DNA of 64,000 nt, taken from NCBI GenBank assembly GCA_028571685.1, contig CM053142.1, positions 70,271,296 to 70,335,295 on the forward strand. Direction: 5' to 3'. The notes beneath the pieces are model-generated. The model ran no database searches. It worked only from the letters and a program-made list of their open reading frames with translations, and had not been told where the DNA came from. Below, in pieces: positions 12,062 through 24,062 of this stretch (position 1 is its first letter; every line of letters begins with the position of its first letter). Position numbers and translations under genes: made by a program. The DNA is from Heterohyrax brucei (lineage: Eukaryota > Chordata > Mammalia > Hyracoidea > Procaviidae).

Positions 12062-12278
12062 TTGGTGACACTGGGTGGCATCATTAAGTGCTTGGTACTA
12101 ACTGGAAGGCTGACTGTTTAAATCTGTCCTGAAGAAGCTCAGGAAAAAGAACTGGTAATCTGCTCTGGAAGGTCACAGCCATGAAAACTCTATAGAGTAC
12201 AATTCTATTCTGCAACACATGGGATTGTCCTAAGTCAGAGTCAAGTCTACAGTAACTAATTCCTGGTTAGAGTTTTGG
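12062..12278 (+). repeat. tRNA-derived SINE, longer variant
   Basis: Head 'gacactgggtggcatcatta', inner 'ccatgaaaactctatagag', tail 'agtcagagtcaagtctacag'. The inner block differs from the common short type. Confidence 0.65.
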
Positions 12279-12417
12279 TAGATGGAAGTAATAAAAGGCT
12301 GAGGGGCAAAAAAGTTTCAGATGGCAGTGTTTGGCTAAAAAAGAGTTGTGAGAGATAGTACCCTATAGTTTTTAATTTCTAGAAAAAAATCTCAGAAATG
12401 ATAGCATTCTTTTTCAT

Positions 12418-12540
12418 ATAATTTATTTTATTTTTGTTGTTGAGAATATACACAACAGAACATACACCAATTCACCAATTACTACATGTATAATTCAGTG
12501 ACAGTTCTTTCGTACAAATGCTAGCATATTTCTTCATTTT
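12418..12540 (-). repeat. L1 3'-end fragment
   Basis: 'tttatttttgttgttgagaa' followed by 'catacaccaattcaccaatt', a type of L1 3' end in reverse. Confidence 0.45.
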
Positions 12541-12986
12541 ATGTGTTTTGTGTATGTTTGCTCATACTGTATGTTCGTATCTTTATCTTTTGCCTTTTTA
12601 AATTGGTGTTTGGGGATAAATGTCTTGAAGTTGCAAAACTGGAAGAAAAAAGTTTCATACGAGTATTAATTTCTAAGCTATCAATATAAGGAAAAAGAAA
12701 AAAGAAAAAATTGCTCATCTGGGAAAAACCAGAAAGCCCAATAACCTAGAAGTCTTCGCAAAGTTGTTAAATAGCTGTGGTAGATGTGGTTAAACAATTA
12801 AGCTGGAAGAATAGTGTGTTACGGTCAGAAACAGAAAGGATTAACAATTTTGAATGCAAAGCAGAGACAGTGTCTAACAGTAACAAGGAATCTATGTAGG
12901 CCAAGAGAAGTAAAATTGAGAATGTCAAGGAATTGAAACATGCTCCATCATGGCTCTTCTTTTCTTTCTCAGAATTTTCTTGGTAT

Positions 12987-14650
12987 TTGTCTTGGTCTTC
13001 TACTGCTGCTGTAACCACAAGTGGCTGGCTTTAACAAAGAGAAACTTGTTGTCTCATAGTCTAGTAGGCTACAAGTTCAAATTCAGGTTATCTTCTCTAG
13101 AAGCCTTTCTCTCTGTCAGATCTGAACGAAAGACCTTATCATCAATCTTCTCATGACTGAGGAGCTTCTCAGTGAAGGGACCTCAGGTCGGAAAGAGGCG
13201 CTCTACTCCCAGTGCTTCTTTCTTGGTGTTGTGAGGTCCTCAGCGCTCTGCCTGCTCCCCTTTCCTTTTATCTCTTGTAAGATAAAAGGTGGTACACGCC
13301 ATACTCCAGGGAAACTGGCTTTACAAGGGATTAGGGAAATGACCTTAGTAAAGGTGTTATAATCCCACCCTCATCTTTTTTTTTTTTAATTTAACATGAC
13401 TGAGTGAAAATGTATATTCCCGTATAAATTTACATTCTCACCTATATGGAGCTTCCATTGCTCTCCCTGCCCGGTGACAGCACACTATTCCTCTCTGCTC
13501 CATACATGTCTCATCCTCCCAACAGCCTTCTTTCCTCTCCTCTCCACCCACTCTCCTTCTTCCAGCCAGAGGTCAGCAGGATGATATCCGATAGATGTAT
13601 AGAACCATAAAGTGCATCCAATATATGGTCACTCTGCATTGACAAGTCCAATCCATTCCTGTCCAAAGAGTGGACCTTCGTTACAATTTATGGGTAAGGG
13701 CAGCATCAGGGCTGGGGGCCATGCTCTCAGGAGAACCCCAAAACTGCTGGACCATCAGTTGAGGTCTTTTAGTGGAGATCTCAGGATGCACCCCTTTTTA
13801 TTCTTGTGTTGCCTGTGAGACTCCTCCGTGTGAGCTCCATCATGGATATCACTGGTAGTGGCCGAGCACCATCTGGTTCTTCCGGTCCTAAATCGATGTA
13901 GGCACCCACTCTTGTGGATCTCTCTGTCTTCTAGGTTGTCTTTACCGCATGTCCTTTTGGTCCTCGGTGAGCATCTGTTCCTGCTGAGTTGGGACCACTT
14001 GCTGTGTCCTTGGATGTCAGCTTGGCAGCTTTTAAGACCCCAGATGCCACTCACCAATGTGGGGTGCAGAGAGCTCTCTTAGCAAAACGCTAGTTGTGCC
14101 AATTGGCCTCTATTTCACCTGAGAGCATGGTCCCCTGCCCCCTGCCCCAGCTACTCTATCCTTGCAGTATTAAGTCAAGATGGAAGGAGTACTCAGGTTA
14201 TGCTGAAGTCCACTTAATGTTGTTCTTGTTTCTAATGTGTGCTATCACCACTTTCTCCCAACCAGATTTCTAGCGACTATCTAAACTAAATCTTCCCTCC
14301 CTCACCCTTCCTCCCTCCCCTCCCTTGCAGCTGTCAAAGAGTCTTTTCTTCTATACACAAGTCTGTTTTTGAGATCTTATCATAGAGGTCTCATACAGTA
14401 TTTGTCTTTTTGTCGCTGACTACTTTCACTTAACATAATGTTTTCCAGTTGAAACCAGGTTAGGACATGTTTCCTGGAATCATCGTTAACGTAATCCTGT
14501 CTTGCCTTATTAACCATGGGCAGAGATCAGGATTTACAACATACAGAAAGATTTCAGTTACAATTACAGCCACAATATTGGGAATCATGGCCTAACCAAA
14601 GCTGACACATACTTTGGGGAAGGGCGGGGACACAGTTCAGCCCATGACAG
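12987..14650 (-). mobile_element. MaLR-type LTR (fossil) split by an L1
   Basis: Reversed LTR ending near 14650 with 'ggacacagttcagcccatga', of the MLT1-like pattern (5' end TGTCATGGGCTGAACTGTGT on the minus strand). Halves at about 12987-13375 and 14485-14650 join into one copy of the family also seen at 22.3 and 53.8 kb. Solo LTR; old and diverged. Confidence 0.65.
13376..14484 (-). mobile_element. L1 3'-end insertion inside the LTR
   Basis: Poly-T start, then colinear with the 3'UTR and last ORF2 bases of the long L1 (up to 'cctggaatcatc'). 5'-truncated. No clear target duplication. Confidence 0.85.
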
Positions 14651-14828
14651 TGTTCTTCCATGTTTCTTCTACTATACAAATTTTAGAATAATTGTGTGGC
14701 AGTCCTAAATGTGTCAGAATTTTCAAAATCTCATTAATGAAATTCTAATTGCCAGATAAAAATGTGACCCTCCCTCTACTCTGCAGTTATGTATTGCTCT
14801 TAAGTGTCCTTTTCTTTCCAGCCAAAGA

Positions 14829-14957
14829 AAAGTTCAAGCCTAATGAATCAATTTCAACCCATAGTGACCCATATGGTTACCAAGTAGTGGTTGGTGGACT
14901 AAAACTGGTGACATTTGGTTAGCAGCTGAGCTCTTAACTGTTGCACCACCACAATTC
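14829..14957 (-). repeat. tRNA-derived SINE, diverged
   Basis: 'agcctaatgaatcaatttca' to 'gttgcaccaccacaattcc'. Confidence 0.75.
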
Positions 14958-15599
14958 CTTGCTTCTCGGCCCAGTTTCCCCAAGTAATAGGCAATACCTA
15001 TTGTTCTCCTTCCTTATCTTCTGCTCATGGACTCCTGTAGAAATCCTTTGCTAAGAATCAGGATAGGTTCCCTTTAATCTTTATCTTTCTTTACTTATTG
15101 GCAGCCTTCGTGTTTGCCCACCTTGTTCTCAGAACTCTTTGACATTCATGACTTACTGTCTTGTGGATCCCTTTTTTTTCAGTCTTCTTCACAGCCTTCT
15201 CTTCCTCTGTCCTCTCCCGAAACCAGTGTTTCACAATAATTCATTCATTCAGTAGACTGAGCATAACCCGTCTTTTCTGGGAATTGGGAATGATGCAGTA
15301 AATAAATCAGACATCATATTTGCTTTCATGGTCCTTAAATACTGGTTCTCATATACTGTGTGAGCATGCTTCTTAGGAGATTGTATCTACTTCCAAGGCT
15401 TCAACTACTACTTATAATCAGAATTTATGTTTTCCCCATACCAACTAATCAGAACAGAGCACTGATCAACTAGAGCAAATGTTTTTTGTAGACAATGGGT
15501 AAGCACACTCTATTAACTTGGTCTGAATATTAGCCCAGTCTATAATATATAAATATTACATGAAAATCTAATGATGTCTTCCAGGACAGTGTGGTAGAG
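14958..15599. other. No gene recognised
   Basis: Nothing identified beyond A/T-rich sequence. Confidence 0.3.
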
Positions 15600-15650
15600 A
15601 AAACAGTGCTTGGAACGTAATAAGCACTCAGTAAATGATTGCTGTTATTA
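15600..15650 (+). repeat. MIR 3' end
   Basis: 'cagtgcttggaacgtaataa' then 'gcactcagtaaatgattgct', the typical MIR end. Confidence 0.65.
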
Positions 15651-15787
15651 TTTAGTACTCCAGAGCTACGACGCTAATGTTGACTTTTTTCCCCTGAGTT
15701 CCAAAGTTACCGATCAAGTGTCTTTTCTGCTGAATATGCCATGAATGCTTGGGAAACTTAGCAGGAGGTTTCAGATCCATAAACAGA

Positions 15788-15909
15788 TACGGGCAATCAA
15801 GCTGTACCTGTACCTGATCATGTATATGTTCTGGATTGAATGGGCAGGTATGGGCAATCAAGCTGTATCTGTACCTGATTGTGTATATGTTCTGGATTGA
15901 ATGAGCAGA
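15788..15909 (+). repeat. Tandem duplication, 61-bp unit, 2 copies
   Basis: 'gggcaatcaagctgta' begins at 15791 and again at 15852, and both units end 'tgttctggattgaatg'. A handful of differences between units. Confidence 0.9.
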
Positions 15910-16004
15910 AGAAAAAAAGCAAACATACATGCAGAAATAATAAAAATAGCAAACACATATATGGTACTCGTCATGCACCAGTTACCATTTATGTTTCGTG
16001 TATG

Positions 16005-16208
16005 TGAACTCATTTAACCTTTACAGCAGCCCTACCAAGTATTATTAATAGATTAAGTAGTATTAGAAATAGTAGTATCATTACTCCACTTTATAGATGA
16101 GAAAATCCAGGCACAGAGGTCAAATGATTTCATCCAAGCCACATAGCTACAAAGTTTCAAGCCACCAGGCCTCCAGAGTTTGCACTCCTTGGCAGCCACT
16201 GCACTGCC
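16005..16208 (-). repeat. MIR
   Basis: 'actttatagatgagaaaatc' and 'aggcacagaggtcaaatgat' are the MIR core in reverse. Confidence 0.75.
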
Positions 16209-16580
16209 TCACTAAAGAGGAAGCAGTCATTTTGACCTGAAGATAGTTTCTTACAGCTTTACATATCACATCTATTTCCCTCTGATTTTTACAGTTCAAA
16301 AATATCCCCTGAGGGACCCCTTCTCGCGAGTTTATTACTCTCAACATGCTTAGAACCAACGCCTTAATGGTAACTTGTTTTCTGTTCTAGTATTCCAGAC
16401 ATCATGAAAGATAAATTTCCTCACTTTAAAGTATAAAATGACTTTCCTGAAACAGAACAGTCTTTGTGAGTTTGGACAGCCATGATTCATTGCTTAATAC
16501 TTTACTCAAGAGTAAACAACTGCCATAGGCATCAAAGAACGGGTGATAGCAGAGCCAGCACACGTGAGTTGTGTTGTCTC

Positions 16581-17048
16581 TATCTGAAAGGCTGTAGCTT
16601 AGTACTGAAAATCCGTGAACTCGCAGCACGTGAAATCACAGGTGTGTGTACTTGTGTGTAGACCTGGATGGTGAATTTTTGACTGGCCCACAAAAAGTAC
16701 CTAATTTTTACTTGCTATAATAAGGGGGGTGCTGTTTATGTTTCTAATTTTAATGAAGGAACCCCTGGTGTCACAGTGGTTAAGAGCTACCGTGCTAGTG
16801 AATCCATCTCTCAGGTGCTGCTGGGAAACCTTATAGGACAGTTCTACTCTGCCCTACAGGGTCACAAGGAGTCAGAATCAACTGGACAGCAATGGGTTCA
16901 TTTCTTGTTTCTAATGTTAACGAAAGCTGCTTAGCTGAACTGAACCCCTAAACTTGCTGAGAACTAATATTCTCTGAAACAGTCCGAGGCAACGGTTCCC
17001 AGATTGAGGTTCATGGATTTTCAGTGCTAAACTACAGCCTTTCGGATA
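16581..17048. repeat. 40-bp inverted repeat pair with SINE between
   Basis: Arms 16581-16620 and 17009-17048 match in reverse complement at 36 of 40 positions (core 'ggattttcagt', 'ctacagccttt'). The 388-bp spacer contains a SINE. Confidence 0.8.
16757..16905 (+). repeat. tRNA-derived SINE
   Basis: 'ggaacccctggtgtcacagt' to 'cagcaatgggttc', with part of the middle missing. Confidence 0.88.
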
Positions 17049-18084
17049 ACTATACACTGGAGAATCTGGAATAACTGTTTTATAACAGAATATTTAATGC
17101 CAGGGGAAGCCCAAACAGACAGCACCAAGCTCTGTGCTACAGAAAGATTCCCGGTAGTTTGGATAAATTAAAATTCTGGGAGAGCTGAGCTGTCCTGGGA
17201 TGCACAGCAGTATTGAAATTCTGGGCTTAAATTTTCATTGCTTTTTGTGTTATTGCCATATTTATTTTGTAGTGTATTTATGAAAGTCTTACCTTCATAT
17301 GAACCAATGTGAAAATGTTTCATTAGGAAAAAAAGTCATTGAAAACTTTTTAGTCAGTTTAAAAAAAAAAAAGCGTAGGAATTTGTACTCCAAGTAGGTG
17401 ATCAGCACAGATTCCTTCTAAATTTATCACTTATCTTGACTAATTTTGTGTTCTTAAGATTTGAGTTCAACTTCACTAAGCTTTGTAAAGGTCTGTGCAA
17501 ACTTCTGTAGTTCACTGATTTCAATGTGCTTCAACCCTCTTGGCTTAATTTCTCATTCAGACCTCCTCTACAATAATGGGTACAGTACACTAAGCCCTCT
17601 GGGACTCAAATTAACAGGAAAAAGAAACCATATTTCATGGCGCATGACAGCTTTAAAACCCTAGGGGCAGAATTTATTTGATTAACACCCATAGGTGGTT
17701 ATTTGTGCTGCGTAGATTTCATGGTCCAAAGACTAGAACAGTTTGCTGTGCATCAAGCTAGCGGTGCTTCAAGACTGTCATTCCCATGGCCTGTGACTTC
17801 CTGTGACTTCTGGTGACTTCTGACAAACTCTGTTCTGTGGTAACTCTCTCCCTACAGCTAAGCGGCCCAGATCCTGGTAACTGCATCTTCCCGTTACCTC
17901 TCAGGCCAAGGAATGGTAATAGGTTCTCAGCTGTTAACAACCCCAGGACACTTGACTATTTCTTTTTAGCACGTTTAAATCAGTTTGTACTACTGATTGC
18001 CACCAGTTTGTACTACTCTGAGAGCTTGTTGTTGTGATTCTGGAAGTTACACACCAGTGTTTCCAATGGTGGTCTCCAATGGTT
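17049..18084. other. No gene recognised
   Basis: No repeat or coding signal that I can support. Confidence 0.3.
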
Positions 18085-18400
18085 GCTAACTTTCAGGAGA
18101 GCTTTCAGACTAAGACAGACTAGGTAGAAATGCCTGATAAGCTACTTCTAAAAATTAACCAGTGAAAACTTTATGTAGTAGAATAGACTCACTTGTCCGA
18201 CTCACTTGCTTTGGACATGTCATCGGGAGGAATCAGTGACTGAAGCCATCAAGTCAGGTGAAGCAGAGGGCCGGGCAGGGTGACGGAGACCCCTGGTGAG
18301 ATGGAGAGGCACAAAACTGCAATAACATATTCTAACATGCCAGTGATCTCGAGGATGATGAACGTCAAGGCAAGGTTCTGTTCAGCTGATCTGATCTGAG
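18085..18400 (+). repeat. AfroSINE middle part joined to RTE-like tail
   Basis: 'ttcagactaagacagactag' and 'accagtgaaaactttatg' are AfroSINE; from about 18190 'ctttggacatgtcatcggga' is BovB/RTE 3' sequence. Either a chimera or two adjacent fragments. Confidence 0.6.
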
Positions 18401-18462
18401 CTGACTCCACAGCAGCTATCTAACTAGCTACCTCACTAAGCCCCACCATAACCTTTGTAAAA

Positions 18463-18626
18463 ACTAAAACCAAACCCAGTGTTGTCGAGTCAATTCATAC
18501 TCACAGCAACCCTATAGGTCGGAACAGAACTGCCTATAGAGTTTCCAAGGAGTGCCTGGCAGGTTCGAACTATTGACCACTTGGTTAGCAGACGTAGTGC
18601 TTAACCACTATACCACCAGGGTTTTC
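18463..18626 (-). repeat. tRNA-derived SINE
   Basis: 'ctaaaaccaaacccagtgtt' to 'taccaccagggttttc'. Confidence 0.9.
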
Positions 18627-19117
18627 TATCTTTGTAAAGAGTTCCTTTATCAAATCCCTCTCAAATTTCTGAGGCAGAGTGTGCCTTGTTCCTGTTGGGA
18701 TTCCGACTATACTTATAAAATCAACAGGCAATAATGTATCATTGCTTTTCCCGGATTTTGTTGGCATTGACAGTATTTGGTGGTTATCTCTACAGGCCTG
18801 TACGTAGAACATATGTTAGTGAGTGGCTATGGCGTAAAGAACCAAGAATGAAATAGACACCACCATTCAACTTGGGCGCTCATACAAAATGGAACCCAAG
18901 CAAGATTCTTGAGCAGTCAGCTATGGAGTGGCAGCACTCAGACCCTTTCTGTGAGTCATATACCCTTCTCATTGCATCAAGTATTGCAGATAGAGCTAGA
19001 GGAAGATATTTCCTCAAGTGTCTACTCTTATTTTTTGTCTTGGATTATTGAGACTGGATGCTGGTTTGTGGGCTGTAAGGACTAGGAAGGGTGTGTCTGA
19101 GTAGATAAGGGTAGTTA

Positions 19118-19255
19118 GTGATGGAATATTTAAGATATTAGCTGCTCACCAAAAAGTTGGCAGTTGAGATCCACCAGACACTGTTTAGAAACCCTATGTA
19201 GCAGTTCTACTCTGTTGGGTAGAGTCACTATGAGTCAAAATTGATTTGTTTTTGT
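19118..19255 (+). repeat. tRNA-derived SINE, diverged
   Basis: 'caaaaagttggcagttgaga' to 'gtcactatgagtcaaaattg'. Confidence 0.8.
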
Positions 19256-19427
19256 TTTCATTTTGTTTGTTTTTAATCATCTTAAATAGCCTTTAAAAAT
19301 AAGAGAAAGTGCAGTCTTCCAATTTGGGCCAAAAATTAGGTAGAAGAAAACCATCTCTATTTTGGATTGTCTCTTTTGGTGCTTGACGCTTTCACTCGGT
19401 GCTACAACTTCCAATCAATCGTCTTGA

Positions 19428-19475
19428 CTAGGCTGTATTATAACTAGGTTGTATTATAACTAGGCTGTATTATAA
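19428..19475 (+). repeat. 16-bp tandem repeat, 3 units
   Basis: CTAGGCTGTATTATAA three times with one change in the middle unit. It lies at the outer edge of the left arm of a large inverted repeat. Confidence 0.9.
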
Positions 19476-19781
19476 CTTCCCTTTCCTGCAAGGCCACTAC
19501 TGGTTTCAAGGAAGGCAGGGCTGCTTTGCCTGTTCTGTGGTGGATCAGGCCAGTTGATGCCTGGCATCAGAGCAGGATAAGGAATTATACAATCCATTAT
19601 TCATGGGTGAATCTGCTGTTATAGAGTGGAAATCTGGTATTATGACCAGGTGCACTCATGTCTTGGGAAACAGGCCTGATTGAGATAAAGTCACTAGTGA
19701 TGGATCAGCAACATAGCAAGAGGCAATTTTAAGACCTATATGCCTTACATAATCTTCTTTTGAAGGTCCTATCACACATCA

Positions 19782-19953
19782 TGGAAACCCCAGTGGTGTA
19801 GTGGGTTAAGTGCTATGGCTGCTATCCAAAAGGTGAGCAGTTCAAATCCACCAGGTGCTCCTTGGAAACTCTATGGGACAATTCTACCTGATCTCTAGGA
19901 TTTCTATAAGTCAGACCCAGCATGCTGGCAGTGGGTTTTTGTTTTTTTTTTTT
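19782..19953 (+). repeat. tRNA-derived SINE, first of a series
   Basis: 'ggaaaccccagtggtgtagt' to poly-T at 19937-19949; preceded by 'cacacatcat'. Confidence 0.92.
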
Positions 19954-19967
19954 AATTACACATCATG

Positions 19968-20137
19968 GAAATCCTGGTGGTGTAGTGAGTTAAGTGCTAT
20001 ACATCTGTTAACCAAGAGGTTGGCAGTTCAAATCCACCAGGCACTCCTTGGAAACTCTATGAGGCATTTCTACTAGGTTCTATAGGGTCACTATAAGTCA
20101 GAATCGACTCAGTGACACTGGGATTGGCTTTGGTTGA
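19968..20137 (+). repeat. tRNA-derived SINE, second of a series
   Basis: 'ggaaatcctggtggtgtagt' onward; preceded by 'tacacatcat' and followed by 'tacacattat', so it reused the same target. Confidence 0.92.
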
Positions 20138-20149
20138 TTACACATTATG

Positions 20150-20507
20150 ATGAGTGCACTGGATGTTGAATGGTAGAACTCTTGCCTTCCATGCAAAAAT
20201 CTGAGTTTGATTCCCAGCCTAGGTATGTAATATGCAGTGACCACCAATCAGTCAGTGGAAGCCTAAGTGCTGGTATGGTGATATATAGGTTTCACCAGAA
20301 CTTCCCAAATAAGACAGACTAGGAAGAAAGGCCTGGCAATCTCCTTCTGAAAATCAGCCAATGAAAACTCTATGGATCCACAATGGTCTGATTTTTTTCC
20401 CCCCTCCACTGCCATTGTGGGGATGATACAAGAGGGGGCAGAATTTTGTTCTATTGTACACAGCATTGCCATGAATCAGGAGTTGACTCAATGGCAGCTA
20501 ACAACAA
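20150..20507 (+). repeat. AfroSINE (long, RTE-tailed)
   Basis: tRNA-like head ('gaatggtagaactcttgcct'), middle 'agacagactaggaagaaagg', 'aaaatcagccaatgaaaact', and a tail 'ggcagctaacaaca' shared with the RTE copies. Confidence 0.9.
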
Positions 20508-21189
20508 TACATAGCATATCAATTGCCTATGTTTATATTCAAATTAAATTTATATGTGAGTTGAGTTACCATTGACCAATTATGCTACATTTTGTTGACA
20601 TTTAATTAAACATTTATTTATTCTGATTTTGTAGAATTTGGTAAGGGGACTTGGGTATTTGGGAGGTTTTTTTTTTTTGTTGTTGTTGTTTAGGTTTCAA
20701 ATAGATTCCAAACCCTTGAAAAACTTCTAGCTACTAGGGTAACTCAAACTCCAGGTCATAATACCAGATTTCCACTTTGTAACATCAGATTCACCCCTTG
20801 ATTAACTGGTTGTGTAATTTCTTAGCCTGCTCTGATGCCAGGCACCAACTGACTTGATCCATCACACAACAAGTAAAGCAGCCCTGCCCTCTATGGAACC
20901 AGTAGGAAGTTAGTACTTGTGGCCTCCCAGGAAACGAAAGTTATAATACAGCCTAGTCCCAAGTAATGTCAGCTGAACTGAAGATTTGTTGATGACCTTG
21001 AGCTTAAAGCCCAGCTCAAAATGTACAGTCAATCAGAAAAATATATATTAAAGACTTACCACATTTCAGATAATCAAGTCAGGCAGAACAAAATGATACA
21101 GATTATTTCTTTTCTCTTTCATAATCAAATTTCATGAAAAAATAGTTACTGTTCATTTCTACACATCCCCAATTCCTATTTTTTTTCTT

Positions 21190-22147
21190 CAACCCATTGA
21201 ATTTACCACTCCACTGGAACCCTGTTATTTACCTCCAAACTGTCAAATACAATTTATACTTTTGTCTCCCTCCTCCCACTTCTCTTTTCTGGAAACTCCC
21301 TATCTCCTTATCTCTATTTGCACCCCACTCTTGGTTTCCCTTTTATCTCCAGACCACTCTTTCAAAATTCCCTCATAGATTCTTTTCCCTCATCTCATAC
21401 CTCATGTACCTGTGTTCCTCAGTTCTCTAAACTTTTTATTTCATACGCTCTCTCTCCCCTCCTGAATCTCATTTAGAGGCACGGGTTCATTTAACAAAAT
21501 ACAAGGCTGATTACAGCCAAGTCCCTTTTTTTTCCCCCCAGTGCAGTCCTGTCTCTCTCTCTTTACCTGCCTAAACAAGTCTCAAAGTAAACTTACTGTC
21601 TTTATTGCCCTATTCTTTTTGTTTTTTTCTATTTTCTTCCTTAGCAATTGGGATCACATGAAGCCATTGTTCAGACTATAAACCTTTTCTCAGGTTGTCC
21701 TCAAATCTAACCTCTTCCTCACTTAGCCCAAGATATCAACCTTAGGTAGTATTCTCTAGCTCCTTCCCTTATCTGTGATTCCAGTCTCCACCTTAGCTAA
21801 AGCCTTTGTCCCTTTTATCCAGGGCTAATTGCAATAATATTTGAAGAAACCTTCCAGCCTCCAGTTGCTCCTCTCCAGTTTATCTGCCAAACTACCACCA
21901 GAAGGTTTCTAAATTACAAATCTGACCAAGCTACTCTCTCTTAAAAAAGTGAAAATAAAAATAATTCAGCTATCCTCCATAGTCTTCAGTTTGAACTTTA
22001 GACCCCTTAACTTAATAACTCGGGGTCATTAAGAATTATCATGTTCCTGCTCATGGAAATGATCAGCTCCTGCCACTCCCTTCTTCCTCTGCTGCCATTA
22101 GTTACAGCTTCTTGAGTATTCCACAGTACTTCAAGCCTCTAATTTGG
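21190..22147 (+). repeat. L2 LINE fragment
   Basis: L2 ORF end texture on the plus strand ('aaatctgaccaagctactct', 'cctcctgccactcccttctt'-like). Diverged. Confidence 0.55.
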
Positions 22148-22236
22148 TCTTGTAACCAAAAGGTTGGCAGTTCAAATCCACCAGCCACCCCTTAGAAGCC
22201 GTATGGGGCAGATCTACTATGTCCTACAGTGTCACT
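22148..22236 (+). repeat. tRNA-derived SINE, truncated both ends
   Basis: 'taaccaaaaggttggcagtt' to 'cctacagtgtcactg', where an LTR begins. Confidence 0.82.
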
Positions 22237-22283
22237 GTCATGGATCAACTTGCGTCCCCCCCAAATGGATGTAACATTTTGAC

Positions 22284-22834
22284 TAGGTGTTTTAGTCAGC
22301 TGGTACTGTTCTACAGAATATCACAAGGTAGATGGCTTTAACAAAGAGAAGTTTATTCTTACAGTCTGGTAGGCAACAAGTTAGACTTCAGGGTGTCTGC
22401 TTCAGGGGAAGGCTTTTCCTCTGTCCACTCTGGAGAAAAGTGTTTGTATTACATCAGTCTTTGTTCAGGAAACATCTCTGGCTCAGGAACCTCAGGTCTG
22501 AAGGATGTGCTCTTCTCCTGGTGCTGCTTTCTTGATGGTGTGAGGTTCCCAGCTCTCCACTTGCCTCCCTTTCTTTCTCTCCCTTGTAGAATAAAAGGAT
22601 AAAAGGTGGTGCAAGCCACACTCCAAGGAAATTCCCATGGAGCAGGGAGATGACCTCAGGAAGGGATGTACAGTCTGACCCTAATCTTCTCTGGCATAAT
22701 CCATTAACTACAGGCAGAGATCAGGATTTACAGCATAAGGAAATTACAAAATAGAGGACAATCACAGAATACAGGGAATTCTAGACCAGCCAAATTACTA
22801 TACATATTTTTAGGGGGACACAATCCTTGATACT
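22284..22834 (-). mobile_element. Second MaLR-type LTR, inserted in the first
   Basis: Reversed copy, from 'tgttttagtcagctggtact' to 'gggggacacaatccttgat', flanked by ACTAG on both sides, the 5-bp duplication size of MaLR elements. Fossil solo LTR. Confidence 0.65.
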
Positions 22835-23814
22835 AGACCATGATTCCCAGCATTGTGTGATGTTCTTATGTTTGGTTTTTTGGATCTATTCCCAACATTG
22901 TGAATGCCTCTGAGTATGTGGTTGCCGAGAGACTGCAAAACTGCCCAGGAGACCATCCAAGAGACATAGGTTTATTTATCAAAAGGGAAACTTACAAGTA
23001 CTGGACAGGCTGGTAGGAGCAGCCAGGTTTTTTATGAATGCTCCCTCCCCCTAGTTCATACCTGCTCTGGTCCAGAAGTGCACGTCATATGTTAACCAGG
23101 ATTAGGTTGATTGTCCAGCGGGGCTGGTGACAAATATTGACACTCAGGTCCACCATTACAGACATCAGCAACTGCAAGGTACATCTCTACCCAGTGAGTA
23201 TTGTAATAACCTGTTCTATGTCAAAGTGTCAGCATGGGGACATGCACTAGTGAATGTGCACTCAAGTTTGTTGGAGCTTTTTGGCTCCTGTTTTCAATGT
23301 CCTCGTCTTAATTACTTTGACAAGAAAGTAGGAAGGGTTGTGGTCAAGGTGTCTTTAATAGGTACATTCCAAGGGGTCATTATAAGGTCTTGTTGCTCTG
23401 GTTCCATACATCCCATATGATATAAATGTTGCCGCTACTATGTTGATGAGGAAGGATGGGCAGCAGTTGTGCTGGTGGGGCAGGAGTTAGTCTGTATTGT
23501 GCTTGACGCAATCTCCCGTGACGCAAAGGAAAAGGAAGCAAGCAGAGAGCAAGCAGAGTTGATAACCTCGCACGGTCAGGAAAGAAGCAGCTCTGGGAGC
23601 AGAGTGCATCCTTTGGACCCAGGGTGTCTGTGTCTCAGAAGCTCCCAGTCCAGGCAGGAGACTGAAAATGAAGACCTTCTTCCAGATCAAAAGAGAAAGA
23701 CTTCCTCTAGAGATGATGCCCTGAATTTGGACTTGTAGCCTATTAAACTGTGACAGAATAAAAATTTCTCTTTTTAAAGCCACCCATCTGTGATATTTCT
23801 CTTACAGCAGTTCT

Positions 23815-24062
23815 AGATACTTTGGACATGCTGTCAGGAAGGACCAGTCCCTGGAGAGAAGGACGTCCTGCTTGGTAGAGTGGAGGGTCAGAGAAAAAGA
23901 GCAAGACCCTCAGTGTCACAGATTGACAGGGTAGCCACAATCATGGACTTAAGCATAAAAACAATTCTGGACATGGCATAAGACCAGGCAGTGTTTCGTT
24001 CTATTGTTCATAGGATCGCTATGAGTCAGAACCAACTCGACAGCACCTAACAACAATAACAA
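23815..24062 (+). repeat. BovB/RTE 3' end inserted in LTR
   Basis: 'ctttggacatgctgtcagga' to 'agcacctaacaacaataaca'. LTR sequence 'cagcagttctagat' before and 'cagcagtactagat' after gives a near-perfect target duplication. Confidence 0.85.

Larger units (their letters stand above)
19425..20960. repeat. Imperfect inverted repeat, arms about 210-225 bp
   Basis: Left arm about 19425-19650 and right arm about 20751-20960 are reverse complements over their lengths (shared 'gcctggcatcagagcagg', 'gtggaaatctggtattatga'). The 1.1-kb spacer holds three SINEs. Probably two opposed copies of an unassigned repeat. Confidence 0.75.
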
